In this document: positions 11,702 through 21,116 of the stretch, in pieces
Position numbering within the stretch: the first letter of the stretch is position 1
How the letters are laid out: each line of letters starts with the position of its first letter
Source of the DNA: Betaproteobacteria bacterium
GTDB lineage: Bacteria; Pseudomonadota; Gammaproteobacteria; Burkholderiales; Casimicrobiaceae
DNA: 64,000 bases
NCBI GenBank assembly: GCA_016192065.1
Contig: JACPUX010000021.1
Span: 1 to 64,000, forward strand
Direction: 5' to 3'
The notes under the pieces: generated by a model
The model's input: only the letters and a program-made list of their open reading frames with translations
The model's database searches: none
Told to the model about the DNA's origin: nothing
Position numbers and translations under genes: made by a program

Positions 11702-11845
11702 GATCTCTCCAGAATTCCGTGTTTGAAGCGTGCATTCGCGAGCCGTCTCGACCACGGGCTCTCACGGTTGCGCGAGCGACATCTGCTGGCGACGCATTCG
11801 CTCCTTGGCGATGCCTTGTTCCAGACGACCTTCCGGCGGCGGGAT

Positions 11846-13345
11846 TCAACGCTGCTGCCGATCCATGCGCCGATAGGCGATGGCCTCGGCCACGTGGGTC
11901 GCCGAGGGCGCATCGGCCCCGGCCAGGTCGGCGATACTGCGCGCCACCTTAAGAATGCGGTGATAGGCCCGAGCGGAGAGCCGAAGTTGGCTCATGGCGC
12001 GCGCCAGTAGGGCTTCGCCGGCGGCATCGAGCGCGCACCAGCGGTCCACTTCGCGCGGATTCAGGGCGTGGTTGGCTTTGCCTTGCCGAGCCAACTGGCG
12101 CTGCTGCGCGGCGCCCACCCGTGCCTTCACCACGGCGCTGGCCTCGCCGTCGCTCCCGGTGCGCAAGGTGTCGGCGGGCACTGCCGGCACTTCGACTTGC
12201 AAATCGATGCGGTCGAGCAACGGGCCGGAGATCTTGGCACGATAGCGGCTCACCTGCTCGGGTGTGCAGCGGCAGCGGCCTTCGGCATCACCCAGGTAGC
12301 CGCAGGGGCAGGGGTTCATGGCGGCGACGAATTGAAACGCCGCCGGGTATTCCGCTTGCCGCGCGGCGCGTGAAATGTGAATGCGGCCCGACTCCAGCGG
12401 TTCGCGCAGCACTTCGAGTACCCGCCGATCCCACTCGGGGAGCTCATCGAGAAACAGCACGCCCTGGTGCGCCAGCGAAATCTCGCCCGGCCGCGGATCA
12501 CTGCCTCCCCCAACCAGCGCCACCGCCGACGCGGTGTGATGCGGGGCGCGGTAAGGCCTTTGCGCCCAGAGTTCGGGACGAAAGCGTCCGACGAGAGAAT
12601 GAATGGCGGCGGCCTCGAGTGCCTCGTGATCTGCCATGGGCGGCAGAATGCTGGGCAGGCGCGCGGCCAGCATCGACTTGCCGGTGCCCGGCGGGCCGAT
12701 GAACAACAAACTGTGCCGGCCCGCCGCGGCGACTTCGAGGGCGCGCTTGGCCTGCGCTTGTCCCTTCACCTCGGCGAGGTCCGGCAGCGCTGCGGTCGGG
12801 CTCGCTTCGGCCGGCGGCACCGGTGCCAACGGCCCGCGGCCCATCAGGTGGGCGCAGACTTCGAGCAGGCTTCGGGCGCCCAGTACCGCCGCCTCGGGCA
12901 CCAGTGCCGCCTCGCGCGCGCTGGCTTGCGGTAACACGAAAGCGCGGCGCTCGCCATGCGCCTTGAACGCCATCGCCAAGGCTCCGCGAATGGGCCGCAG
13001 TTCCCCGGTGAGAGCCAGCTCCCCGGCGAACTCGTAGTTCTTGAGCTGATCGCCGGGAATCTGCGCACTGGCGGCGAGGATGCCCAGGGCGATGGGCAGA
13101 TCGAATCGTCCCGACTCCTTGGGTAAATCCGCCGGTGCCAGGCTCACCGTAATGCGCCGCGCCGGGAATTCGAATTGTGCATTCTGCAGGGCCGCGCGCA
13201 CCCGGTCGCGGCTCTCCTTCACCTCCGTTTCCGGCAGGCCAACCAAGTTGAACGCGGGCAGCCCGTTGGCGAGGTGAACTTCGACAGTGACCAGCGGCGC
13301 CTCCATGCCTTCGAGGCCGCGGCTGAATAGAACGGCGACGCTCAC
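11846..13345 (-). CDS. yifB: YifB/ComM family Mg-chelatase-like AAA+ ATPase
   Basis: A 499-residue protein with an N-terminal Lon-protease-like fold domain (residues 1-170), a Mg-chelatase AAA+ module with Walker A GPPGTGKS (217-224) and a C-terminal Mg-chelatase domain. A CPCGYLG plus CRC cysteine cluster lies between them. ComM homologues are branch-migration helicases that extend DNA heteroduplex during natural transformation. The start codon is GTG. It precedes ubiK on the opposite side of torF-glnK-amtB, an arrangement known from Betaproteobacteria. Together with dprA at 53.7 kb it is consistent with, but does not prove, competence. Confidence 0.93.
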   Translation of the reverse strand: MSVAVLFSRGLEGMEAPLVTVEVHLANGLPAFNLVGLPETEVKESRDRVRAALQNAQFEFPARRITVSLAPADLPKESGRFDLPIALGILAASAQIPGDQLKNYEFAGELALTGELRPIRGALAMAFKAHGERRAFVLPQASAREAALVPEAAVLGARSLLEVCAHLMGRGPLAPVPPAEASPTAALPDLAEVKGQAQAKRALEVAAAGRHSLLFIGPPGTGKSMLAARLPSILPPMADHEALEAAAIHSLVGRFRPELWAQRPYRAPHHTASAVALVGGGSDPRPGEISLAHQGVLFLDELPEWDRRVLEVLREPLESGRIHISRAARQAEYPAAFQFVAAMNPCPCGYLGDAEGRCRCTPEQVSRYRAKISGPLLDRIDLQVEVPAVPADTLRTGSDGEASAVVKARVGAAQQRQLARQGKANHALNPREVDRWCALDAAGEALLARAMSQLRLSARAYHRILKVARSIADLAGADAPSATHVAEAIAYRRMDRQQR

Positions 13346-13367
13346 GGCGCGGTGGGCGAGTCGCGGG

Positions 13368-13616
13368 TCAGACGGCGTCGGGCTTGGCTTGACCTTCCAA
13401 GGCAGCGACCCGTGCTTCGAGCTGTTCCAGGCGCTCTCGGGTGCGCAGCAGCACTTGCGCCTGCACCTCGAATTCGTCGCGGCTCACCAAGTCGAGCTTG
13501 GAAAAAAAACCCGAGGCCACCATACGCGCGTTCTTTTCGAGATCGGCCATGGGGCTGTTCTTGACCACGGCTTCGATTTTGCTGCCGATCTCTTCAATGA
13601 TTTTGGGGTCGAGCAT
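13368..13616 (-). CDS. ubiK: Ubiquinone biosynthesis accessory factor UbiK (BMFP domain)
   Basis: An 82-residue all-helical protein beginning MLDPKIIEEIGSKI and ending in a coiled coil (LLRTRERLEQLEARVAALEGQ). UbiK (formerly YqiC) is an accessory factor that helps the soluble Ubi complex in aerobic ubiquinone synthesis. The start at 13616 is chosen because upstream sequence in the frame is low-complexity Arg-rich and overlaps the torF promoter region. Confidence 0.88.
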   Translation of the reverse strand: MLDPKIIEEIGSKIEAVVKNSPMADLEKNARMVASGFFSKLDLVSRDEFEVQAQVLLRTRERLEQLEARVAALEGQAKPDAV

Positions 13617-13677
13617 TTGGCATCTCTGGCGTAATTGAATCAGCCCACAGTCTACACCGAAGGGGCGCGCTCGAACT

Positions 13678-13717
13678 TGGTGCGCCTGTCCGGTTCGGCG
13701 CCTCGTGCTGGTGCGCC
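13678..13717 (+). promoter_or_regulatory. Possible NtrC-type half-sites upstream of torF-glnK-amtB
   Basis: Two direct copies of TGGTGCGCC, at 13678-13686 and 13709-13717, are spaced 31 bases apart (about three helical turns). They lie 60-100 bases upstream of the sigma-54 box. TGGTGC is the NtrC half-site core, but a full palindrome is not clear, so this is a weak call. Confidence 0.3.
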
Positions 13718-13778
13718 GGCTTCCGGATCGGCCTCGACTGAATTTGCAAGCTTTTGAATTGGTACGATATTGATGGTC

Positions 13779-13794
13779 TGGCACGGGTTTCGCT
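13779..13794 (+). promoter_or_regulatory. Sigma-54 promoter of torF-glnK-amtB
   Basis: TGGCACGGGTTTCGCT matches the sigma-54 consensus TGGCACG-N4-TTGCW at 14-15 of 16 positions. The GG and GC dinucleotides have the obligatory spacing: GG at 13780-13781 and GC at 13792-13793. Transcription would start near 13805, about 35 bases before the torF ATG. A sigma-54 promoter ahead of glnK-amtB is the normal arrangement for nitrogen-limitation control. Confidence 0.8.
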
Positions 13795-13839
13795 GGGCAA
13801 GCGGGCATCGCTTACCGACCACCCAGAGAGGAACTCATC

Positions 13840-14607
13840 ATGTCACCCGCTACGCGCACCCTGAGACATCTTGCCGCCGCCTTCGCGGCGAGCGCCTTCT
13901 TCGCCACCACCGCCCAGGCTCAAACCGCGGCGCCGGCATCGCCACACAGCTTCACTGGCAACGCCGGTCTCTACAGCCAGTACGTGTTCCGTGGTTTGAC
14001 CCAGACCAACGAAAAGCCGGCGCTGCAAGGCGGTTTCGATTACGCGCACAGCAGTGGCTTCTACGCCGGGATTTGGGGCTCGAACATTTCCTGGCTCTCT
14101 GACGCCGTGCCGGAGGTGTCGGCCAGCCTGGAACTGGATACCTACCTGGGTTTCAAGAAGTCGCTCGTCGACGACCTGACCCTCGATGTCGGCTTCCTGC
14201 GCTACAACTACCCCGGCAGTTACCCCAGCGGCATGACCAAGCCCGACACCAATGAAATCTATGCCGGCATCACCTGGAAGTGGATCACCGCCAAGTACTC
14301 CTACAGCCTGGGCGATACCTTTGGCGTGAGCGAGGCGCGCGGCACCGATTACATCGACCTCTCCGCGAGCTACGAAGTGGCGCCCAAGCTCACGCTCTCC
14401 GCCCACTGGGGCCGTCAGAAATACCGCGGCGCGGGCCACAGCGACTTCACCTACGACGACTGGAAGGCCGGCCTCGCCTACGAGCTCGCGGGCTACAACC
14501 TGGGCCTCTACGGCACGGGCACCAACGCCAAGGATTCGGCCTACACCATTCGGGGCAAGAACATCGGCCGCGGCCAGGTCGTGGCTTACGTCTCCAAGAC
14601 CTTCTGA
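13840..14607 (+). CDS. torF: TorF family putative outer-membrane porin
   Basis: A 255-residue protein with a cleavable signal peptide (residues about 1-27, ending TTAQAQ) followed by a beta-barrel-like pattern of alternating strands and a C-terminal aromatic residue (...AYVSKTF) typical of outer-membrane proteins. The GNAGLYSQYVFRGLTQT opening is characteristic of the TorF/TIGR02001 family. ATG 13840 has a good GAGAGGA site. It is the first gene of the sigma-54-driven operon with glnK and amtB. A role in uptake of a nitrogen source across the outer membrane is inferred from this linkage. Confidence 0.88.
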   Translation: MSPATRTLRHLAAAFAASAFFATTAQAQTAAPASPHSFTGNAGLYSQYVFRGLTQTNEKPALQGGFDYAHSSGFYAGIWGSNISWLSDAVPEVSASLELDTYLGFKKSLVDDLTLDVGFLRYNYPGSYPSGMTKPDTNEIYAGITWKWITAKYSYSLGDTFGVSEARGTDYIDLSASYEVAPKLTLSAHWGRQKYRGAGHSDFTYDDWKAGLAYELAGYNLGLYGTGTNAKDSAYTIRGKNIGRGQVVAYVSKTF

Positions 14608-14976
<369 letters not shown>

Positions 14977-14986
14977 GGAGCCCGCG

Positions 14987-16399
14987 ATGAAAACCATTCT
15001 TACCATGTTTGCCTTCGCGGGTCTGCTGTCGATGCTCAGCCCGAGCTTCGCGCAGTACGACACTGGGACGGCCAAACCGGCTGCGGCTCCCGCCGCAGCA
15101 GCGGCAGCGCCCACCACCGCTCCGGCCGCGGAACCCGCCGCCGCGCCCGCACCGGCACCGACCGCTCCGGTGGTGGTGGAGGCGAGCAAGATCAACAGCG
15201 GCGACACCGCGTGGATGCTCACCTCCACCGCCCTGGTGTTGTTCATGACCATCCCGGGGCTCGCGCTGTTCTACGGCGGCATGGTGCGCAAGAAAAACGT
15301 GCTCGCCACACTGATGCAGAGTTTCGCCATCACCTGCCTGGTGACCCTGGTGTGGGTGATCGCCGGCTACAGCATCGCCTTCATGCCTGGAGGCGAGTAC
15401 TTCGGCGGCCTGGGGCGCATGTTCCTCAACGGCATGGTGTATGTGAAAGACCCGGGGCAGGTTTCGGTGCATCACTTGGCGACCAACATTCCCGAATCGG
15501 TGTTCATGATGTTCCAGCTCACCTTCGCCATCATTACCCCGGCGCTGATCACCGGCGCCTTCGCCGAACGGATGAAGTTCTCCGCGCTGCTGGTGTTCAC
15601 GGCGCTGTGGTCCCTGCTGGTCTACGCGCCGATCGCGCACTGGGTCTGGGAGCCGGGCGGTTGGCTGGCCTCCAAGGGCATCCTCGACTTCGCCGGCGGC
15701 ACTGTGGTGCATATCAATGCCGGCGTCGCCGGCCTGGTCTGCGCCTATGTGTTGGGCAAGCGCATCGGCTTTGGTCGCGAAGCGCTGATGCCCCACAACC
15801 TAACGCTCACTCTGATCGGCGCTTCCATGCTCTGGGTTGGCTGGTACGGCTTCAACGCCGGCTCGGCGGTGGCCGCCGACGGCCGGGCGGGCTTCGCCAT
15901 GATGGTGACCCACATCGCCACCGCTGCCGCGGCGCTGTCGTGGGTGGCGGCGGAATGGATCGCCAAGGGCAAGCCTTCGGTGTTGGGGATCGCCTCGGGT
16001 GCGGTGGCGGGCCTCGTAGCAATCACCCCGGCCGCGGGGTTTGTCGACCCCAAGGGTGCCATCCTCATCGGCATCGCCGCGGGAGTGCTCTGCTACTGGG
16101 GCGCCACGGGCTTGAAGCATCTCCTGGGCTACGACGATTCGCTCGACGCCTTCGGGGTGCATGGCGTGGGCGGCATCGTCGGCGCGATCTTGACCGGGGT
16201 ATTCGCGGTCAAGGAACTCTCCGGCCTCGATGCCAGCGTCACCACCCAGCTCCTGGGCGTGGTCGTCACTCTGGTCTACAGCGGTGTGCTCACCTTCGTG
16301 CTGCTCAAACTGGTCGACCTCACCATCGGCCTGCGCGTCACCGAAGAACAGGAACGCGAAGGCCTTGACGTCGCCCTGCATGGCGAACGCGTCGACTGA
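14987..16399 (+). CDS. amtB: Ammonium transporter AmtB
   Basis: A 470-residue ammonium channel of the inner membrane. Residues 1-23 are a signal peptide. Residues about 25-65 form an Ala/Pro-rich periplasmic linker (KPAAAPAAAAAAP...), and then come about eleven transmembrane helices beginning GDTAWMLTSTALVLFM. The conserved segments AHWVW and FGVHGVGGIVGAILTGVFA are present. The Ala/Pro extension is longer than in the E. coli protein. Partner of the upstream GlnK and ends in a strong terminator. Confidence 0.96.
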   Translation: MKTILTMFAFAGLLSMLSPSFAQYDTGTAKPAAAPAAAAAAPTTAPAAEPAAAPAPAPTAPVVVEASKINSGDTAWMLTSTALVLFMTIPGLALFYGGMVRKKNVLATLMQSFAITCLVTLVWVIAGYSIAFMPGGEYFGGLGRMFLNGMVYVKDPGQVSVHHLATNIPESVFMMFQLTFAIITPALITGAFAERMKFSALLVFTALWSLLVYAPIAHWVWEPGGWLASKGILDFAGGTVVHINAGVAGLVCAYVLGKRIGFGREALMPHNLTLTLIGASMLWVGWYGFNAGSAVAADGRAGFAMMVTHIATAAAALSWVAAEWIAKGKPSVLGIASGAVAGLVAITPAAGFVDPKGAILIGIAAGVLCYWGATGLKHLLGYDDSLDAFGVHGVGGIVGAILTGVFAVKELSGLDASVTTQLLGVVVTLVYSGVLTFVLLKLVDLTIGLRVTEEQEREGLDVALHGERVD

Positions 16400-16444
16400 A
16401 GGAATCAATCCTCCCTGCCTGCACTCTCCTCCGTGCAGTTTTCT

Positions 16445-16472
16445 CCGGGCGCCGTTGGCGCCCGGTTTTTTT
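16445..16472 (+). terminator. Intrinsic terminator of torF-glnK-amtB
   Basis: A perfect 9-bp stem CCGGGCGCC / GGCGCCCGG with a GTT loop (16445-16465) is followed by seven T residues (16466-16472), 45 bases after the amtB stop. Confidence 0.93.
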
Positions 16473-16720
16473 GGCCACGGCTCATTGCGGTGCCCGACCC
16501 CAAGTGCGATGCCGCCAGCTTCGGCTCCCTGGCAAGACTCGCCAACCTGGGTCTTCGTGACCAGTCCAAAGACCGCGACAGCAACACCAAAAACTTGGGC
16601 CATGCCAGCGCTTGCCGAGCGCTCAGCCATACCGGCTGCGCCATTCCTCTTGGCGGCCAGGCGGCACTTGCGCCCGCTGACAACCGAGGGAGCGCGTGCT
16701 TGGGCTGCGGTATGGCCGGC
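16473..16720. other. Gene-free stretch between amtB terminator and next promoter
   Basis: About 250 bases between the terminator and the promoter at 16721. Frames on both strands give low-complexity Arg/Ala-rich translations typical of chance frames in GC-rich DNA. I see no recognisable gene, repeat or RNA. Confidence 0.5.
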
Positions 16721-16749
16721 TTCGAGCACGCGCGAGCTTGCGCTATACT
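16721..16749 (+). promoter_or_regulatory. Probable sigma-70 promoter of the small membrane protein
   Basis: TTCGAG (16721-16726), a 17-base spacer and TATACT (16744-16749, five of six consensus bases). The start would be near 16757, about 45 bases before the ATG at 16801. Confidence 0.5.
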
Positions 16750-16800
16750 GCGCTCCCATCGTGACGGCGCCGTGCGCACACTTCCGACCAAGGCCCAAGC

Positions 16801-17160
16801 ATGCACTTCATGTTCTTGATTCTGGCGGTCCTGCTCTACTTGGTGGTTTGGGGCTTGTTCCATACCAATCCCAAAGGTGTGCCCGCGGCGCATCTGCTGA
16901 TCTACAACATCGTGGTGCTGGCGGTGGCAGTGGTGATCGGGCCGATCGTCGGCTATTACCTCTACCTCGATGCCTCGGTGGTCAAGGCTCACGAGAAGGG
17001 GCTGGCGGGGTACCTTGGGATCATGGCCGGCGGCACGGCGTTTCTGATCATCGTGGCGGCTGCGGGCATGGTCCGCAACCTCGTCGTCTTTCCCCTGGGC
17101 AAGCGGCAGGCGGAGACCACCGCCGGGCCCGCCCAAGCCGAGGCCGACCCACCGCAGTAG
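16801..17160 (+). CDS. Small integral membrane protein of unknown function
   Basis: A 119-residue protein with three predicted membrane spans (about residues 2-20, 31-54 and 70-90) and a polar Ala/Pro/Glu-rich tail. I do not recognise a family. It stands alone on the plus strand between the amtB terminator and the convergent fdhD, with its own likely promoter. The clean hydrophobic pattern argues that it is a real gene. Confidence 0.6.
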   Translation: MHFMFLILAVLLYLVVWGLFHTNPKGVPAAHLLIYNIVVLAVAVVIGPIVGYYLYLDASVVKAHEKGLAGYLGIMAGGTAFLIIVAAAGMVRNLVVFPLGKRQAETTAGPAQAEADPPQ

Positions 17161-17371
17161 GCCAGCGCATCCATGGGGAAGGCGACCTCACGGAGGCCGC
17201 TGATCCAAACAGGATCCGTCATTCCGGCAATGCGGAACTAAGCAAAGCCTAGGACCTCGGCCCCGGCCTTCGCCAGTGTAACGGTTTCGAACAGCGGTTC
17301 CTGAGTTACGGCTGGAGTCCGCGCAGCGCGATCCGGCGGAGTTGCGTCGCCGGTTAGGGTGCGGTGGGTGC

Positions 17372-18265
17372 TCAGCCCACCAGGCGCTCCGAGTGCGTAT
17401 AGACGGTGGCGCGCCCCTGGCGCACGAAACCGCAAAGCGAGATGCCGCAACGTTCAGCGGTATCGATGGCGAGCGAGGTGGGCGCGGAAATCGCCGAGAT
17501 CAACTCCACCCCGGCGCGCGCCGCCTTGGCGACGAGTTCCAGGCTCACCCGGCCGGAGAGCAGCACGCCGCAGCCCGGCCGTAAGCGCCCGGTGAGCACG
17601 GCCTCGCCGATAACTTTGTCGAGGGCGTTGTGGCGGCCGAGGTCTTCGGCCACCGCAACGAGATGCGCGCTGGCGTCGAACAGGCCGGCCGAGTGGCTCC
17701 CCCCGGTGGCGCGGAAAATCGGCTGGCGGCGCTCCATCTCTGTCATAAGCCGCGGCAGGTCGGCGAGCACCAGATGCAGCGCGCGCCCTACCTGCGGTAA
17801 ACCTGCGGCTGGGTGCTGCCCGGTACTTTCGCCGCAAAGCCCGCAGGCACTTGCTACCAGCCGTCCGCCGCGCGGGGCGCGGCTGGGATCGAAAAGCTCC
17901 ACGCGTAAATGCTCCGGGGTGTCGGCACAGAGGGCCATGGACTGTACTTCGCCAAAGTCCGCGACGATGCCTTCGGAGAGCAAAAATCCCGCGGCTAGGG
18001 CCAGGCTGTCGGGCACACCAGCCTCGGCCAGCACGCCGTCCGCCACGGTGTAAGCACAGGCCTCTTCCGCGCCTTGCGCCGCGGTGCGCATGAGGGTGTA
18101 ACTGCCGGCGCCGACGATGTCGATGAACAGTGGCGCCTCTTCGACCACCCAACCATGCTCGTCGAAGCTGCGGCCGCCATGGTGCCGCCGCGCAACCGCG
18201 GGACGCATGCCGTGCGGCGCGCCATCGGATGGGCGGTCGGGCTTGCGGGCGGGCAACATCGCCAT
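17372..18265 (-). CDS. fdhD: FdhD, sulfurtransferase required for formate-dehydrogenase-type molybdoenzymes
   Basis: A 297-residue FdhD protein, which transfers sulfur from IscS to the molybdenum/tungsten bis-PGD cofactor before insertion into formate dehydrogenases and relatives. The catalytic CGLCG loop (in ASACGLCGESTG) and the C-terminal nucleotide-binding-like region (FDASAHLVAVAEDLGRHNALDK, ILLSGRVS-like GVLLSGRVSLELV) are present. Its ATG shares a base with the stop of the upstream molybdopterin oxidoreductase (TGATG), so the two are coupled. This suggests that the upstream enzyme is the client. Confidence 0.93.
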   Translation of the reverse strand: MAMLPARKPDRPSDGAPHGMRPAVARRHHGGRSFDEHGWVVEEAPLFIDIVGAGSYTLMRTAAQGAEEACAYTVADGVLAEAGVPDSLALAAGFLLSEGIVADFGEVQSMALCADTPEHLRVELFDPSRAPRGGRLVASACGLCGESTGQHPAAGLPQVGRALHLVLADLPRLMTEMERRQPIFRATGGSHSAGLFDASAHLVAVAEDLGRHNALDKVIGEAVLTGRLRPGCGVLLSGRVSLELVAKAARAGVELISAISAPTSLAIDTAERCGISLCGFVRQGRATVYTHSERLVG

Positions 18266-21009
18266 CAGGGTACGCGCTTTAGTTGCACGCGCACCACGTC
18301 GGCGCCCGAGCCGGTGGCGTCGGTGAGTTCGATCGACATCGGGGCGATGCCGTTGAGGCTAGGCGCTTGCATTTCTTTGGCGTACGGGGTGGCCCAGTGC
18401 TCGAACTGGCCGACGATCAGTAAGGTGTCGGGGCGAATGCCCTGGGCAACGATCGCCGCGCCGCGCGTGCTGCCGATCACCGAGATCAACTCGACCTGGT
18501 CGCCCTCTTCGATTCCCAAGCGTTCCGCGGTTTTGACGTTGATCATCACGCCACAATGACCGCGCACATTGCGCGAAAGTTCATCCATGAGTTGGATGGC
18601 AACGTTGCCGCCAGAGTGGTATTGCATGCTTTTGGTGGCCAGGAGCCAGAAAGGGAAATCCTCGGGTTTGTGGCCGCGGCGCGTCAAGTCTTCCTCCCAA
18701 ATGCCGGGGAAGTCATGCCATACCGGCAGCGGTTGGTATTCATCGAGCTGGCGGTTCCACCATTCCACACCGACTTCGTGCAGGCGATTGCCCAGTTCCT
18801 TGCCCGCGCGCAGCAGTCGTTCCTGGTAGGGCAGCTCGAAACGCAGGCCCTGTTCGGCGAGGGTGGGATAGAGGTACCAGCCTTGACGCGAGTAGGGACG
18901 AGTCATCAGGCCGTGCTCCTTGAACCAGGCGAGGTCATGCACTTCGGCGCCCGCGCTCAGTTGATGGCTGGCGGCCTTGCAAGCGGCGTCCCAGACTTCA
19001 TCGACGTCATGCACCTCGTTTTCGCTAAGAGAATAGTCGAAGCCCTCGCCGCGCAAAGGCACTCCGGTGGCGCCACGATTGACGGCCGCGTTGTAACCCT
19101 CCAGCAACCCGCTGCGGCGCGCGATTTCGGTGGCGATCCAGGTGAAGTCGCGCGCCTCGCCTTGCGGTGCCACGGCGGGTTGGCGCAGCACGTAGCCCTC
19201 GTGGGTCCAGTACTGCTCGATGAACTTGGTCTTGCCCAGACGGATGAGCTGCGTGGCCTCGAGGTCGGTGGCTTCGGGCAACAAAAGGTCGGCCATGTGA
19301 TTGGTTTCGTCGTGGGTGAAGGCCACACACACGGTGAAGGGAAACCGCGCCATAGTCTCGACTACGCTGGCGGTGTCCCAAAACGAAATCGAAGGATTGG
19401 TGCGATAGGCGAACCACATCTCGGGCAGTGTGGTCGCGGGCCAGTTCTGCGGCAACTTCTGCTGGAACATCCAGGCGAGGTGGGTGGGACCCAGGGCTTG
19501 GCTCCAGGCGCCGTTGTTGCCGACCAGCGGCACCAGGGTGCGGTGGGCGTTGCGGCTGGTCGGTTGCCGGGCCCACTTCTCACGCGAGGTGGGGTTGAGG
19601 TTGCTGGCCATGAAGCCATCGGGCCCGGGCGTGACGCTCTGGTGTCGATTGTCGTGCGGCTTGTTGATGCGAACGGTGGTGCCCAGGGTGCCGCCCGGCA
19701 CTTCCAGCGCGCCCACCAGCACCGCGAGCATGGTGCGCGACCAACAGCATTCATAGGCGCCCCAACCGTTGTTGACGGTCTTGCCCAGGGCCACCGACAC
19801 CGGCCGGAAGGGCATGCGCTTGCCGTCGACCTCTACGGTCTGGCCGATACAGGCGTTGTCCAAGTACTCGCCGGCGACCCGACGAATCATCGCCGCGGGG
19901 GCTTCGCAAATGCCTTGCGCCCATTCCGGAGAATACTGCTTGATGTGTTCGGCCAGGCGCGTGAAGGCGGTGGCGCCCCCGACTTCGGGGTAATCCCAGC
20001 GCTCCTGGTCGGCGCCCAGTTCCATCGCGTGGCTCACCTGAAACCGGCCTTCCAGGGCTGGAACTACGTCAGGCGTATCAAAAGCGGCAGCTGTCGCACT
20101 GAGACTGTCCCAGACCAGCGGCTTGCCGCTGGCAGGGTCGCGCAGGTAGTAGCCTTGTGGCCCCACGAGGTAGGGCGAGGAGCTGCGATCGCGCAGGAAG
20201 GCCAGATCCAGGCGCTCGCGCGGATGCTCGTGCAGCATTACATGGATCATGGCGAACATGAACGCCGGGTCGGTCTTGGGCTTGATCGGAATCCACTCCG
20301 CCGAGGCTGCGGCGGTAACCGACAGATGGGGTTCGATCTGCACTCGCTTGACGCCACGGATGCGCGCATCGGCATGCCGCGCCACGGCACAGACGCCGCC
20401 GGTGACCTCGACGTTGGCCCCGAAGGAGACGATGTAGCGCGAGTAGGGCGTGTCCGCCGCGACGGTGAAAGCGCGATGCCAAAACTCGCCGTACAGGTGC
20501 TCGGAGTGGACGCATTTCACGCCCTGGCCAGAGCCGAAACTGTAGTCCACCGGACCCCAGGCGGCAAGGAAGGCGGGGAAGGTGCCCATATAGTTGGCGG
20601 GCGTCCCGCCGTGGCCAAAGGTGGCCGCGACGCGGGGCAGCCCCGCTTCGTCGAGGACGCCTTTGGCACGGATCTCCTTGAGCTTGGCGGCCACGGTATC
20701 GAGCGCCTCGTCCCAGGAAATGGCCACCCAGCCGGGGTCTTCGTGGCGCCCCTTCCTGGGGTTGCTGCGCTTCATGGGGTGCAGCACGCGGCCTGGATGA
20801 TAGGTCTTCTGAATCAGGCCATAGGCCTTGACGCAGGGTTTGCCGTCTCCCGGGTGAATACCCTTGCCGGCAAAATTGGGGCCGACCTCGGTAACGATGC
20901 CATCCTCGACCTTGACGGTGAGCAGATCCGGCCCGGCGACGCAGTTGTAGCAATAGGTGGGCACCCAGTGCTCGCGGGTGTCCGGACGATTGGTGGCGGT
21001 GTGGTTCAT
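18265..21009 (-). CDS. Molybdopterin (bis-MGD) oxidoreductase of the DMSO-reductase superfamily, substrate unknown
   Basis: A 914-residue catalytic subunit. Order: N-terminal Fe-S region with Cys20, Cys23 and Cys59, the molybdopterin domains, and a C-terminal dinucleotide-binding domain (about 790-910). The usual CxxCxxxC pattern is incomplete: position 27, where the third cysteine is expected, is Pro. Cys166 in GVKCVHSEHLYGEFWH is the likely molybdenum ligand. There is no Tat signal, so a cytoplasmic location is likely. Length and general look recall phenylacetyl-CoA:acceptor oxidoreductase PadB or related enzymes, but this is only a resemblance. No Fe-S or membrane-anchor subunit gene is adjacent; only fdhD follows. 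A strong promoter precedes it. Confidence 0.85.
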   Translation of the reverse strand: MNHTATNRPDTREHWVPTYCYNCVAGPDLLTVKVEDGIVTEVGPNFAGKGIHPGDGKPCVKAYGLIQKTYHPGRVLHPMKRSNPRKGRHEDPGWVAISWDEALDTVAAKLKEIRAKGVLDEAGLPRVAATFGHGGTPANYMGTFPAFLAAWGPVDYSFGSGQGVKCVHSEHLYGEFWHRAFTVAADTPYSRYIVSFGANVEVTGGVCAVARHADARIRGVKRVQIEPHLSVTAAASAEWIPIKPKTDPAFMFAMIHVMLHEHPRERLDLAFLRDRSSSPYLVGPQGYYLRDPASGKPLVWDSLSATAAAFDTPDVVPALEGRFQVSHAMELGADQERWDYPEVGGATAFTRLAEHIKQYSPEWAQGICEAPAAMIRRVAGEYLDNACIGQTVEVDGKRMPFRPVSVALGKTVNNGWGAYECCWSRTMLAVLVGALEVPGGTLGTTVRINKPHDNRHQSVTPGPDGFMASNLNPTSREKWARQPTSRNAHRTLVPLVGNNGAWSQALGPTHLAWMFQQKLPQNWPATTLPEMWFAYRTNPSISFWDTASVVETMARFPFTVCVAFTHDETNHMADLLLPEATDLEATQLIRLGKTKFIEQYWTHEGYVLRQPAVAPQGEARDFTWIATEIARRSGLLEGYNAAVNRGATGVPLRGEGFDYSLSENEVHDVDEVWDAACKAASHQLSAGAEVHDLAWFKEHGLMTRPYSRQGWYLYPTLAEQGLRFELPYQERLLRAGKELGNRLHEVGVEWWNRQLDEYQPLPVWHDFPGIWEEDLTRRGHKPEDFPFWLLATKSMQYHSGGNVAIQLMDELSRNVRGHCGVMINVKTAERLGIEEGDQVELISVIGSTRGAAIVAQGIRPDTLLIVGQFEHWATPYAKEMQAPSLNGIAPMSIELTDATGSGADVVRVQLKRVP

Positions 21010-21087
21010 GGCGGCGGCATCGGAGTTGAAGTGTGGCCCCGGCGCGCAGCGGGACTGGCGCTAAGCCCATGGGCGTGGAATGGGCTC

Positions 21088-21116
21088 ATTATTTGATACA
21101 CAACCGGCAAAGTCAA
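21088..21116 (-). promoter_or_regulatory. Sigma-70 promoter of the molybdopterin oxidoreductase-fdhD operon
   Basis: Read on the minus strand: TTGACT (21116-21111), a 17-base spacer, AATAAT (21093-21088). Both boxes match five of six consensus bases at ideal spacing, about 70 bases before the start codon at 21009. Confidence 0.7.

Noticed and set aside
16405-17136. Minus-strand open frame over the small membrane protein and the amtB terminator
   Set aside because: It crosses a strong terminator and gives low-complexity sequence, while the plus-strand frame has three clean membrane spans and a promoter.
18556-21096. An 846-codon open frame on the plus strand opposite the molybdopterin oxidoreductase
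   Set aside because: Its translation has no family resemblance and lies exactly antisense to a well-supported gene; long antisense frames are common in GC-rich DNA. The same holds for the plus-strand frame at 8854-10458 opposite acnA.
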